Below, in pieces: positions 53,705-62,539 of a DNA stretch of 64,000 nt. How positions within the stretch are numbered: position 1 is the stretch's first letter; each line of letters starts with the position of its first letter. The stretch covers positions 62,001-126,000 of the forward strand of contig NZ_QYUO01000003.1 in NCBI RefSeq assembly GCF_003591035.1, given 5' to 3'. The notes below the pieces were generated by a model. It saw only the letters and a list, made by a program, of their open reading frames with translations. It ran no database searches and was not told the DNA's origin. Source of the DNA: Noviherbaspirillum saxi. Lineage in GTDB: Bacteria > Pseudomonadota > Gammaproteobacteria > Burkholderiales > Burkholderiaceae_D. Position numbers and translations under genes: made by a program.

Positions 53705-54901
53705 TCAGAGCTCCAGGAATGAACGTGCAATGATCGTGCGCTGCACCTCGTTGGCACCGCCGTAGACTGTCGTGGCCCGACGGTACATGTAATCTGCCAC
53801 CACGCCAGGCGCATAATCGGGGCCAGGCGGCCAGTTCATGTCGCCGGCCGGCGTCGCATGCGGATCGTCATAGAAGTAGGCGCCATAATCGCCCAGCGCC
53901 TCGACCTGCATCTCACCGATCTTTTGCAGCAGTTCGGAACCACGCACCTTGAGCAGCGAACCGACCGGCAGCGTGTTGCCGCCCTTGCGCTCGTACAGCG
54001 CGCGCAAGGTCAGCCATTCCAGCGCCTGCAGGTCAACGTCCAGCTGCGCCAGTCGAGCGGCAAAGCCAGGTGAATCGATCAGGCGCTCGCCGCCGGCACG
54101 GGCGCGGCCGGCCATGGCGCGCAACTGTTCCAGATTGCGTTTGTTGCGCGGCCATTCGGCGCTGAAGGCGCGCTCCAGGTCGAGCAGATGCTTCGCATAG
54201 CTCCAGCCCTTGCCTTCTTCCCCGACCAGGTATTTGACCGGCGTGCGCACATCGTCGAAGAACACTTCATTCAGGCTGTAGCCCTCGCCGATATCGATAA
54301 TCGGGCGGATCGTAATGCCGGGTGCGTTCTTGTCGACCAACAGCATCGAAATGCCGCGCTGCTTCGCTTCCGGATCGGTCTTGACCAGCATGAAAATCAC
54401 GTCGGCCGATTCGACATAGGAAGTCCAGATCTTGCGGCCGTTGATCACATATTCGTCGCCTTCGCGCACCGCACGCGTGGTCAGCGAACCGAGGTCGGAA
54501 CCGGCGTTCGGCTCGGAAAAGCCCTGTCCCCAGAACACATCGCCGTTGAGGATGCGCGGCCCGAATTCGCGTTTCATTTCCTCGCTGCCGAAGCTCATGA
54601 TCACCGGCCCGATCATTTTGAAGCCGGCGGTATCGATCCACGGTGCCCCCGCCATGAAGCATTCATCCTCAAAGATGAACTGACGCACCGGCGACCACCC
54701 CGGGCCGCCCCATTCGCTCGGCCAGTTCGGGCCGGACCAGCCCTTGCGATTAAGGATCTTGGTCCACTCGCGCATGTCGTCGCGCAGAAAATGAAAGCCG
54801 CGCTTGTTGCGCTCGGCTATGTCGGCCGGCAGGCTCTCCCGCAGGAAGGCTCTCACCTCTTCGCGAAAGGCAACATCCGCCGGATCGATGTCAAAGTTCA
54901 T
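53705..54901 (-). CDS. Acyl-CoA dehydrogenase, large-type subunit
   Basis: A 398-residue acyl-CoA dehydrogenase. WPSEWGGPGWSP, GFSEPNAGSDLGSL and a C-terminal VYGGANEVQRTII show the full-length type. The start at 54901 follows CTGGAGTG; a longer frame upstream is not preceded by a ribosome site. It lies between the small subunit at 52557 and another large-type enzyme at 54958. The adjacency suggests a heteromeric pair with the gene at 52557. Confidence 0.88.
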   Translation of the reverse strand: MNFDIDPADVAFREEVRAFLRESLPADIAERNKRGFHFLRDDMREWTKILNRKGWSGPNWPSEWGGPGWSPVRQFIFEDECFMAGAPWIDTAGFKMIGPVIMSFGSEEMKREFGPRILNGDVFWGQGFSEPNAGSDLGSLTTRAVREGDEYVINGRKIWTSYVESADVIFMLVKTDPEAKQRGISMLLVDKNAPGITIRPIIDIGEGYSLNEVFFDDVRTPVKYLVGEEGKGWSYAKHLLDLERAFSAEWPRNKRNLEQLRAMAGRARAGGERLIDSPGFAARLAQLDVDLQALEWLTLRALYERKGGNTLPVGSLLKVRGSELLQKIGEMQVEALGDYGAYFYDDPHATPAGDMNWPPGPDYAPGVVADYMYRRATTVYGGANEVQRTIIARSFLEL

Positions 54902-54957
54902 GAAACACTCCAGAACACTAATAAGAAATTCTTGGCGCCTTGTACTAGCCCCGGCCG

Positions 54958-56166
54958 TCAACTCTGGTTGAACGGCAATCCCTTGTCGGGCCGGTAATCC
55001 TGAGGCAGGCCGAGAATGCGTTCAGCCAGCGTGTTCACCAGCACCTCGTCAGTCCCGCCCGCGATGCGCAGGATGGGATCCATGTACGACCGGGTGAAGT
55101 CGCGGAGCGAGGATGCGTGTTCATCCATGCGCACGCCGTCGGCGCCGAGCAGGTCGACCGCAAGCGCACCGAGGCGCTGGCGGGTGCGCCCAAGCAGCAG
55201 CTTGCGGATCGCGCCTTCCGGTCCGGGCATCTTGCCGGCGGCCATTGCCGTGATTGCGCGGCGGTGAATGGAGCGCAATCCTTGCCGTTCGATAAAGGCT
55301 TGTGCGATCGCGGCGCGCACTTCACCATCCTGCAGCGCCGGTACGCCATTGATGCGCGTATTGCGCGCCAGGTCGATGAAGGCTTCCAGTGTCGGGCCGT
55401 ATCCGGATTCGTCAGTCACTGCATAGCGCTCGATCATCAGCGTCTCGACCGCCACCTTGAAGCCTTCGCCGACACCACCCAGGCGCTGTACATCCGGCAC
55501 AAAGACATTGTCAAAAAACACTTCGTTGAGGTCCGGATCGTTGACGAGACGCCGGATCGGGCGCACGGTGATCCCGGGCGACTTCATGTCAAGGAAAAAA
55601 TAGGTCAGGCCGGCATGCTTGGGGACAGTCGGATCAGTACGCGCAACCACCACGCCCCAGTCCGCCAATTGCGCCCAGCTGGTCCAGACCTTTTGTCCGT
55701 TCAATACCCAGCCGTCTTCCTTGCGCTCCGCCTTCAGACGCAGTGCGGCAAGATCAGAACCTGCGGACGGTTCGGAAAACAATTGACACCAGATCTGCTC
55801 GCCGCGGATCGCCGGCGGGGCAAGCCGACGCCGGTATTCCTCCGGCGCGTAACGCAGCATGATCGGCACCGGATTGCCAAGGCTGATCCCGAAGTAGGCC
55901 AGCGGCAGGTCATAGCGCATCTCTTCTTCGCAGAAGATGATTTTCTCAAGTTCGCTGCAGCCGGCGCCACCGTATTCCTTGGGCAGCGTGATCGCCGCAT
56001 AACCGTGCTCGGCCTTGAGCGCCTGCCATTTGCGGCCCAGCGCCACATCCTCCTCGAAGCTCAAGCCCTGGCGCGCTGCTCCCGAATAGCGCGACGCATG
56101 CTCGGCGAGCCAGGCCACGGCGCGTGCGCGATACTCCTGCAGCTGCTGGTTGTCCGGTATGTTCAT
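54958..56166 (-). CDS. Acyl-CoA dehydrogenase, large-type subunit
   Basis: A 402-residue acyl-CoA dehydrogenase. LPKEYGGAGCSELEK, LFSEPSAGSDLAAL and the late RIAGGTDEVLVNTLAERILGL are seen. The GGTDE motif replaces the usual GGxNE, so the C-terminal catalytic region differs from that of its neighbours. The start at 56166 follows GAAGGAGT. It lies 10 bp downstream of the small-type gene at 56177 and is probably paired with it. Confidence 0.87.
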   Translation of the reverse strand: MNIPDNQQLQEYRARAVAWLAEHASRYSGAARQGLSFEEDVALGRKWQALKAEHGYAAITLPKEYGGAGCSELEKIIFCEEEMRYDLPLAYFGISLGNPVPIMLRYAPEEYRRRLAPPAIRGEQIWCQLFSEPSAGSDLAALRLKAERKEDGWVLNGQKVWTSWAQLADWGVVVARTDPTVPKHAGLTYFFLDMKSPGITVRPIRRLVNDPDLNEVFFDNVFVPDVQRLGGVGEGFKVAVETLMIERYAVTDESGYGPTLEAFIDLARNTRINGVPALQDGEVRAAIAQAFIERQGLRSIHRRAITAMAAGKMPGPEGAIRKLLLGRTRQRLGALAVDLLGADGVRMDEHASSLRDFTRSYMDPILRIAGGTDEVLVNTLAERILGLPQDYRPDKGLPFNQS

Positions 56167-56176
56167 GTTGACTCCT

Positions 56177-57286
56177 TCAATGAGCAGCACGGTCGCAGCC
56201 GATTTCGGCCATCAAACGTTCGCGCCAGGCTGCGGCGCTGCCCAGTTCGACTGCCAATGCGCGCGAGCGGCGGTAGTGGTGATGCGGCAGCGCTTCCCAG
56301 GTCACGCCGATGGCGCCGTGGGTCTGGACATTTTCGCGGGCGGCGATCTCGTAGGCGTCGGTTGCGCCGACACGCGCTGCGGCGGCCAGTCCAAACCACT
56401 CCGGCTCGCCTCGTTCGAGCGCTCCAAGCGCGTCTAGCGCACAACCACGGGAGATCTCAATGCGCGTATACATATCGGCCAGCTTTGCCTTGATCGACTG
56501 AAAGCGTCCGATCGGCTGTCCGAACGCTTTGCGTTCCAATGCATAATCGCGTGCCATGTCAAGACAGGCTTGCGCGCCGCCAAGTTGTTCAAAGGCTGTG
56601 ACGAGCGCAGCGGCGCTCGAAAGCTGCCGCAACCGCTGCGTGGCATACGTGCCAGTTGCCAGCGAATAGGCTTCGGCGCCGTCGAAGCGCAGGACCGCCC
56701 CCGCGCGGCTGTTATCGATGGTCGGCACGATGTCGCGTGTAACGGCTTTCTGTTCCAGCGCGACCAGGACCAGTTGTGTCACGCCCGAAGATTGCGCAGT
56801 AACGAGCGCGTAATCGGCGCTGGCGCCAAAAGGCACGACCGCAGTACGGCCATGCAGCTTGCCTCCTTTCATGTCGATCACGCCGGATTGGGGATTGCCC
56901 GCTTCGCCATCGGTCACGAGCGCCAGACAGGCGTGCCGCTCTCCGCTGATCAACTGCTTGCCAAGGTCTTGCGCGAATACGGCGCCTCCGGCCGACAGCA
57001 CGAGATACGCGGCAACGGCCGAAGACATCAAGGGCAACGACACCGTCTTGCGCCCCATTTCCTCAGCCAGCACGCACAGTCCGCTCCATCCAAGGCCGAG
57101 GCCGCCGTTTTCCTCGGCATGCAGCGTCGCGGGCCAGCCGAGATCGACCGCACTATTCCAGATTTGCCGGTCGAAGCTGCCAGGGACTTCCAATAGCGCC
57201 TTCAAATGCTCGGGCAACGCCACGTCGCCGAGAAAGCGACGCGCCTCATGCCGAATCATCTCCAGATCGTCGTTCTGTTCGTTCAT
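56177..57286 (-). CDS. Acyl-CoA dehydrogenase, small-type subunit
   Basis: A 369-residue acyl-CoA dehydrogenase-like protein (MNEQNDDLEMIRHEARRFLGD). It shows AEENGGLGLGW and RKAFGQPIGRFQSIKAKLAD but ends with the small-type pattern NVQTHGAIGVTWEALPHHHYRRS. It lies between the DUF35 gene (10 bp upstream) and the large-type gene at 54958. Together the four dehydrogenases here represent two small/large pairs in the same operon. Confidence 0.86.
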   Translation of the reverse strand: MNEQNDDLEMIRHEARRFLGDVALPEHLKALLEVPGSFDRQIWNSAVDLGWPATLHAEENGGLGLGWSGLCVLAEEMGRKTVSLPLMSSAVAAYLVLSAGGAVFAQDLGKQLISGERHACLALVTDGEAGNPQSGVIDMKGGKLHGRTAVVPFGASADYALVTAQSSGVTQLVLVALEQKAVTRDIVPTIDNSRAGAVLRFDGAEAYSLATGTYATQRLRQLSSAAALVTAFEQLGGAQACLDMARDYALERKAFGQPIGRFQSIKAKLADMYTRIEISRGCALDALGALERGEPEWFGLAAAARVGATDAYEIAARENVQTHGAIGVTWEALPHHHYRRSRALAVELGSAAAWRERLMAEIGCDRAAH

Positions 57287-57296
57287 TGCGAATCCA

Positions 57297-57704
57297 TCAA
57301 TTTGTTATCGGTGTAAACAGCGGAAGGTAGACATCCTCGACCTGCTCGAACACGACGCGCACGCGTTGGCCGATGCGGACCGACTCGGGTGGCACACCGA
57401 CGATATTCGTAGTCAGGTTCAGCGCCGTTTGCTCATCAAGGTTGACGATCGCAATCGCATAAGGCACCTCGACGCCGGGAAACCAGGGCTGATAGTTGAG
57501 CGTTAGTGCAGCGATCGTACCGACGCCGGAAAGCTCTTGCGGCGCTATATTGCGACTCATGCACTCGGGGCAATTCACTCCCGGGGGATGCAGCCAGTGG
57601 CCGCAGTCCTGGCAGCGCTGCATGCGCAGCTTGCCGTCTGCGCCGCCGGTCCAGAAAAAACGGTTCAGTTCGTTCAGCTGAGGAAGAGGCCGTGGAGAAG
57701 TCAT
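57297..57704 (-). CDS. DUF35 OB-fold/zinc-ribbon protein
   Basis: A 135-residue protein. The N-terminal zinc ribbon is visible as Cys31, Cys34, Cys45 and Cys48 (CQDCGHWLHPPGVNCPEC). An OB-fold follows (LSGVGTIAALTLNY...). DUF35 proteins are acyl-CoA-binding partners of thiolase-like enzymes (ChsH2 with Ltp2) and of MaoC proteins. A thiolase-like protein without cysteines is encoded at 14639 in this window, but not adjacent. This gene opens the operon containing four acyl-CoA dehydrogenases. The start at 57704 was chosen over a longer frame whose extension crosses the promoter region. Confidence 0.85.
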   Translation of the reverse strand: MTSPRPLPQLNELNRFFWTGGADGKLRMQRCQDCGHWLHPPGVNCPECMSRNIAPQELSGVGTIAALTLNYQPWFPGVEVPYAIAIVNLDEQTALNLTTNIVGVPPESVRIGQRVRVVFEQVEDVYLPLFTPITN

Positions 57705-57787
57705 CGCTCGATAATCGCTTATTCGGTGGAAATCATCAGGCCTTGCACCGCATCGAAGCAAAAGCAAGGCACGCCATTTTTGCTAAA

Positions 57788-57806
57788 AACTGTTAAACCG
57801 TCAGTT
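57788..57806. promoter_or_regulatory. 19-bp regulon operator, site 10
   Basis: The sequence AACTGTTAAACCGTCAGTT has one perfect and one partly diverged arm. It lies 84 bp upstream of the DUF35 gene and should control the four-dehydrogenase operon. Confidence 0.65.
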
Positions 57807-57840
57807 TTAATCATATCATGGATATCCGGAATTGCAGTTG

Positions 57841-58653
57841 TTAATGTGCGCCCTTCCCGTGTGTTTTCGCATAGTCGGCCAGATCCGGATTCGCCGGAAT
57901 ATGCGACAGCATGCCGCCGTCGATCACATAAGTCTGGCCATTGATGTAGCGCGCCTCGTTGGAGGCAAGAAAACATACGAGGTTGGCAATATCATCCGGT
58001 TCACCGAACTGTTGCGTAAGAATGTACCTTCCCATGACTTCGATCACATCCGCCGCAACGGCGCGCGCCGCCGGCGTCAGCACCAGACCGGGCGCGATCG
58101 CATTGCAGCGTATGCCCTGCAAGCCATGCTGCGCTGCAATTTGCCTGGTCAGGCCGATAATGGCGGTTTTCGAGACGTTGTAGGCGATGCGCGAAATATC
58201 GCCGGAGAATCCGCCGGCGGATGCGGAATTCACGATAGCGCCCTGCCCACGCTCAATCATGTGCGGCAATGCATACTTGCACGCAGCCAGGTAGGCGCGC
58301 AGGTTGACCGCCATCACCAGGTCCCAGGTATCGAAATCGATGTCGATCGCATTGGTGTCGCGCGCGTGCACTTCCGGCGAGCCGATCGCGGCATTGTTGT
58401 GCAAGACGTCGAGCCGGCCATGGCGCTCGATGGTGCCGTGAACCAGGCTCCTGATGGAGCCGACGTCGCCCGCGTCGAACTCCACCGCATGGGCCTGCTC
58501 GCCCAGTTCCGCGGCGACGCTTGTCGCCAGCGCCATGTTACGGTCGGCGATGATGACGCTTGCGCCTTCGGCGATCAGGCGGCGGCAGGTTGCCGCGCCG
58601 ATTCCCGACGCACCGCCGGTGACGATCGCTACTTGTCCTTCAAATCGTTTCAT
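57841..58653 (-). CDS. Short-chain dehydrogenase/reductase
   Basis: A 270-residue classical SDR. TGGASGIG is the cofactor motif, Asp in IIADRN suggests NAD+, NNAA replaces NNAG, a Ser precedes the catalytic YNVSK, and the C-terminus reads GQTYVIDGG. It has AAGGAGATATGG before the start. It is the last of three genes descending from 60252 and probably acts as a hydroxy-group dehydrogenase on the same intermediate as the crotonase and SDR upstream. Confidence 0.86.
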   Translation of the reverse strand: MKRFEGQVAIVTGGASGIGAATCRRLIAEGASVIIADRNMALATSVAAELGEQAHAVEFDAGDVGSIRSLVHGTIERHGRLDVLHNNAAIGSPEVHARDTNAIDIDFDTWDLVMAVNLRAYLAACKYALPHMIERGQGAIVNSASAGGFSGDISRIAYNVSKTAIIGLTRQIAAQHGLQGIRCNAIAPGLVLTPAARAVAADVIEVMGRYILTQQFGEPDDIANLVCFLASNEARYINGQTYVIDGGMLSHIPANPDLADYAKTHGKGAH

Positions 58654-58676
58654 TCCATATCTCCTTCTGTACGACG

Positions 58677-59456
58677 TCAGTGCAAGCTCGAACGCGGAGC
58701 CTGCTTTGCGCGGAATGCGCGCAGCGACTCCTGCGTATCATCGGAACCCAGCAGACGTGTTGCGGCATCCATCATCATCGTGCGCAAGGTATCTTCATCC
58801 TGGTCAGCGGCGCAACGCGCGATACGCAGGCTTTCGCCGACCGCTGCAGGCGGATTTGCAGCGATGCTATCGGCCAGCCTGAGCGCGCACGCAACCACAT
58901 CATCGTCGCCCACGACATGGTTGACCATGCCGTGCGCATGCGCGCGCTGCGCCGAGATCGGCAGGCCCGTGGTCAGCATTTCGATGGCAAGCGCCTTGGG
59001 CAGACTGCGCACGGCGCGGTACACGCCGCCCGCGGCGGCGATCAACCCATGCCTGACTTCGGGCAAACCAAATGCTGCGCCCTGACCGGCGACAATCATG
59101 TCACAGGCCAGTGCGAGTTCCATGCCTCCGCCAAGGGCGTTGCCGCGCACTGCAGCAATCCAGGGCTTGTTGCGGTGCACGAACATCAGGCCACCCATAC
59201 CGGCATCGCCAATCGCAATTTCATGCCCGCGTCCAGCCGCAATGTCTTCAAGATCCGCCCCGGCGGAAAAGCACTTGCCTCCCGCCCCCGTCAGCACGAC
59301 GACCCGAACCGAATCGTCCTGCTCGGCACGTTGCACGATATCGGCCAATGCCTGCGAAGCCGCGATGTTGATGGCATTGCGCTTTTCGGGACGATTGAGG
59401 ATGACAACAAGGATATGCTTGTCGACACGCTGAGTCAGGACCAATTCGTCTTGCAT
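58677..59456 (-). CDS. Enoyl-CoA hydratase
   Basis: A 259-residue crotonase. FSAGADLE (63-70) and RGNALGGGMEL (104-114) are the oxyanion loops. Both canonical catalytic Glu are present, Glu133 (LPEVRHG) and Glu159 (AIEMLTTG), making this the most conventional hydratase in the window. It should add water to a 2-enoyl-CoA. It is preceded by the SDR at 59458 and followed after 23 bp by the SDR at 57841, which fits a hydration/oxidation sequence. Confidence 0.88.
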   Translation of the reverse strand: MQDELVLTQRVDKHILVVILNRPEKRNAINIAASQALADIVQRAEQDDSVRVVVLTGAGGKCFSAGADLEDIAAGRGHEIAIGDAGMGGLMFVHRNKPWIAAVRGNALGGGMELALACDMIVAGQGAAFGLPEVRHGLIAAAGGVYRAVRSLPKALAIEMLTTGLPISAQRAHAHGMVNHVVGDDDVVACALRLADSIAANPPAAVGESLRIARCAADQDEDTLRTMMMDAATRLLGSDDTQESLRAFRAKQAPRSSLH

Positions 59457-59457
59457 G

Positions 59458-60252
59458 TCATCCCTTGGACATTACGTTCGACAAGCCTACCAGCGGCACC
59501 ATGCTGGCGCCGCCGTCGACCAGCAGCGACGACCCTGTGATATAGGACGCTTCCTTGGAAGCCATGAACAGCACGGCTGCGGCAATCTCTTCCGATTCGC
59601 CGGGACGCGGCACCGGGAAATTAGCCGAGATCGCGCTCGCCTGGGCATCATTCAACTCCCCCTTCATGCGATCGGAGGCGATCATGCCCGGCTCGATGAC
59701 ATTGACCAGGATATTGAGCGGTCCGAACTCCACCGCGAGACCGCGTGCAAAGGCATTCATATATGCCTTGGTAGCTGCATACGGAATCAGTCCGGGAATA
59801 AAGGTGCGGTTGGCCGATCCGGAGGAAATGTAGATCAGACGACCTTTGCCCTCGGCGCGGGAAAGATGCGGTGCTGCATCTTTAGCGATCCAGAACAGCG
59901 AGTGGATATTGCTCTTGATCAAATAGTCATAAGCTTCATCTTCCATCTCCGTCACGCGGCCATGTGCATTGTCGGCCGCGCAATGGACGACCACATCGAG
60001 TTGCCCGTGCGCCTGGACCGCATCGTCGAACATTGCCTTGACTGCGGCGCGGTCGGATATATCGCCGTTGACCAGACTCGCCTTGCCGCCGCGCTCGCGG
60101 ATTTGCTGCACTGCGGCTTCACCATAACTTAGCGTTCTGGCGGAAATGACGACAGTGGCCCCTTCAGACGCAAAAGCGTCGGCAATCGCCTTACCCATTC
60201 CACGTCCCGCACCGGTAACCAGCACAACTTTGCCGGCATATCGACCTTGCAT
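59458..60252 (-). CDS. Short-chain dehydrogenase/reductase
   Basis: A 264-residue SDR. VTGAGRGMG is the cofactor motif, the NNAG position reads HCAA, and the catalytic pair is YAATK. SSGSANRTF precedes it. The Arg in ISARTL after the second strand suggests NADP(H). It has an AAGGAGACAG ribosome site. It is the first gene of the three-gene operon, divergent from the large flavin reductase at 60476 across the operator at 60316. It probably oxidises a 3-hydroxyacyl-CoA or a related alcohol. Confidence 0.85.
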   Translation of the reverse strand: MQGRYAGKVVLVTGAGRGMGKAIADAFASEGATVVISARTLSYGEAAVQQIRERGGKASLVNGDISDRAAVKAMFDDAVQAHGQLDVVVHCAADNAHGRVTEMEDEAYDYLIKSNIHSLFWIAKDAAPHLSRAEGKGRLIYISSGSANRTFIPGLIPYAATKAYMNAFARGLAVEFGPLNILVNVIEPGMIASDRMKGELNDAQASAISANFPVPRPGESEEIAAAVLFMASKEASYITGSSLLVDGGASMVPLVGLSNVMSKG

Positions 60253-60315
60253 ATCTGTCTCCTTGATTTTGACTCAGGCGCGCTTTTTAGTTGACGGGCG
60301 CACCGATTTATATAA

Positions 60316-60334
60316 AACTGACACTTCGTCATTT
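60316..60334. promoter_or_regulatory. 19-bp regulon operator, site 11
   Basis: AACTGACACTTCGTCATTT lies in the 223-bp divergent gap between the SDR (-, start 60252) and the flavin reductase (+, start 60476). On the minus strand it is followed by TTATATAAA, which contains a plausible -10 (TATATA or TATAAA). Confidence 0.65.
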
Positions 60335-60475
60335 ATCTTGAGCCTGTTTTCGGATGGTGTCAAGCGGCGGCGCCGTTGGGCCGCGAGAAATATAAAGAAG
60401 GAGATCACATGATTTGCAGCACAACGCAGCCCGGCGCCGGAACCCGGCAGGCTCGCACCGTTTAGGACACCTCCG

Positions 60476-62488
60476 ATGCCACAATCCACTTATCCCAATC
60501 TGTTCAGCCAATTTCAAATTGGCAAGCTGGCATTACGCAATCGCGTCGTCATGGCGCCGATGTCGACCAACCTAAGCGCCCCCGATGGCTCGGTAACGCC
60601 GGCGCAAGTCGCCTTTTATCGCGCCCGCGCCGAGGGCGGCACCGGTATGATCATTGTCGAATTCTGCTGCGTCGACGCCGCGACCGGCCGCTCGGAACAC
60701 CGCCAGCTGAGCCTGGAAAAACCCACCCACCTCGACGGCCACCAGCGGCTGGTGGAAGCCATTAAGAGCGCGGGCGCCGCCGCCTGTCTGCAACTGCAGC
60801 ATGGCGGACAGGGGGCGAAGCGCGAACTGGTCACAGGTGGCGTAGCGGTCGCGCCGAGCGATGTCCCGTCACGCAAGGATCCGTCCAAGCTAAGCGCGCG
60901 CGCACTCACCGAAGCCGAAATCGAATACCTGATCGAGTGCTTCGGCCGCACCGCGGAACTTGGCGTGAAGGCGGGATACGATGCCTTCGAATTGCACGGC
61001 GCCCATGGTTATTTGCTGACTTCCTTCATTTCGCCGATGACCAATCATCGTACCGATGCATGGGGCGGCGACGAAGACAGGCGACTCAATTTTTCGCGGC
61101 GCGTGATCCAGCGCGTCAAGCAGGCCATTGGCGACCGTCCGCTGATCTACCGCTTCTCGGCTGATGAATTTCATCCCAAGGGCTTGAGCATCGATGACAT
61201 GGAACGCATCGCACCGAAGCTTGTAGCCTTTGGCGCCGATGCACTGCACGTCTCCATCGGCACCGGCTGGACCAGTTTCGACAAGGTGGTTGAACCCATG
61301 TCGATGCCGGAAGGCTGGCGACTGCCGTACGCACGGCGCATACGCAAGGTGGTCGACGTTCCGGTGATCGGCGTCGGCCAGATCCGCTGGCCGGCTACCG
61401 CCGAACGAGCGGTGGCATCCGGCGATGCCGACCTGATCGCACTCGGCCGCACATTGCTGGCCGATCCGGAATGGGCTAACAAGGCGCAGCGTGGCGACGA
61501 TGCAGGCATACGCCCCTGCACTTCCTGCAACTACTGCGTGACGATCAGTTCCGGCGAACACGGCTACATCGGCTGCGCGGAAAACCCGCGCACCGGCCAC
61601 GAACTGGACGCCATTCCGGACGCCGGGCGGCTGCGCGGATCGCGCGCAGTAATTATCGGCGGCGGTCCGGGCGGCATGGCAGCTGCGCTTATGCTGGACC
61701 AGGCCGGATTCAAACCGGAACTGTACGAGACGCGGGCCACACTTGGCGGCGGCCTCATCGCTTCAGCCGCCCCGCCATTCAAGGAAAAGCTGACCTGGTA
61801 CCAGCACTATCTCGAAAGCCGGCTCGCCAAGAGCAGCGTCAAGGTAATGCTCAATACCCGTGCCGACATGGATTCGCTGGCCGGAGAAAAACCGTCCATC
61901 GTCGTGATGGCCGTCGGCGGCCGCGCCAACCGCTTGCCGATCGAAGGCATCGACGTGCCGATCGTTCATGACGCTTATGAGGTGCTGATGGGCGACAGTT
62001 CCTGGCTCCCCCCCGTCAGCGACACGCCGGTTGTTGTTTACGGCGGCGGCGAAACCGGCTGCGAAACGGCCGAATTCCTGAGCGAGCGCGGCTACCCGGT
62101 CATTCTGGTGTCGCGTTCGCCGGCCGGTCAGCTTGCCCGCGCGGCAGAGGTCGTATACCGCAGCGTGTTGCGCAAGCGGCTTGCAGAAAACCGGCTCATC
62201 CGCATCGTCGACAGCACCAGCATAGTCGCCATCGAAGAAAACGGCGCCGTGCATCTGCAGCACAACGACGGCAGCCGATCCATCGTCAAGGCAAGCCGCG
62301 TGCTGGTGGCCCAGGGGCGCAGTCCCGACACGCGCATGACACAGGCCTTGCTCGACGCGGGCATACCGGTGGTTGCCATCGGCGATGCGCGCACCGGCGG
62401 ACGCATCGGAGACGCGGTGCATCAGGCTTACGCCGCCGTCAATGCAATCTGCGCCACGCAGGCTCCCGTAAAACAACTCGCTTGCTGA
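60476..62488 (+). CDS. 2-enoate/2,4-dienoyl-CoA reductase-type flavin enzyme
   Basis: A 670-residue FMN/FeS/FAD reductase. Residues ~1-340 form an OYE barrel (VVMAPMSTN, LQHGGQG, SFISPMTNHRTDAWGG). The [4Fe-4S] cysteines lie at ~344-360 (CTSCNYC...GYIGC). FAD and NAD(P)H domains follow, with GGGPGGMAAAL near residue 394 and YGGGETGCETAEF near residue 522. This is the full domain set of 2-enoate and 2,4-dienoyl-CoA reductases, including bile-acid BaiCD/BaiH relatives. It should reduce an enoyl or dienoyl double bond. It is followed by an acyl-CoA dehydrogenase pair after 51 bp. Confidence 0.9.
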   Translation: MPQSTYPNLFSQFQIGKLALRNRVVMAPMSTNLSAPDGSVTPAQVAFYRARAEGGTGMIIVEFCCVDAATGRSEHRQLSLEKPTHLDGHQRLVEAIKSAGAAACLQLQHGGQGAKRELVTGGVAVAPSDVPSRKDPSKLSARALTEAEIEYLIECFGRTAELGVKAGYDAFELHGAHGYLLTSFISPMTNHRTDAWGGDEDRRLNFSRRVIQRVKQAIGDRPLIYRFSADEFHPKGLSIDDMERIAPKLVAFGADALHVSIGTGWTSFDKVVEPMSMPEGWRLPYARRIRKVVDVPVIGVGQIRWPATAERAVASGDADLIALGRTLLADPEWANKAQRGDDAGIRPCTSCNYCVTISSGEHGYIGCAENPRTGHELDAIPDAGRLRGSRAVIIGGGPGGMAAALMLDQAGFKPELYETRATLGGGLIASAAPPFKEKLTWYQHYLESRLAKSSVKVMLNTRADMDSLAGEKPSIVVMAVGGRANRLPIEGIDVPIVHDAYEVLMGDSSWLPPVSDTPVVVYGGGETGCETAEFLSERGYPVILVSRSPAGQLARAAEVVYRSVLRKRLAENRLIRIVDSTSIVAIEENGAVHLQHNDGSRSIVKASRVLVAQGRSPDTRMTQALLDAGIPVVAIGDARTGGRIGDAVHQAYAAVNAICATQAPVKQLAC

Positions 62489-62539
62489 AGTTGATGCCAT
62501 GCGCCTGCAACACCCACTTTGACATTAAGGAAAATTGTT

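Noticed and set aside
52545..53765. 406-codon frame on the + strand
   Set aside because: Antisense to the dehydrogenase at 52557.
55117..56493. 458-codon frame on the + strand
   Set aside because: Antisense to the dehydrogenases at 54958 and 56177.
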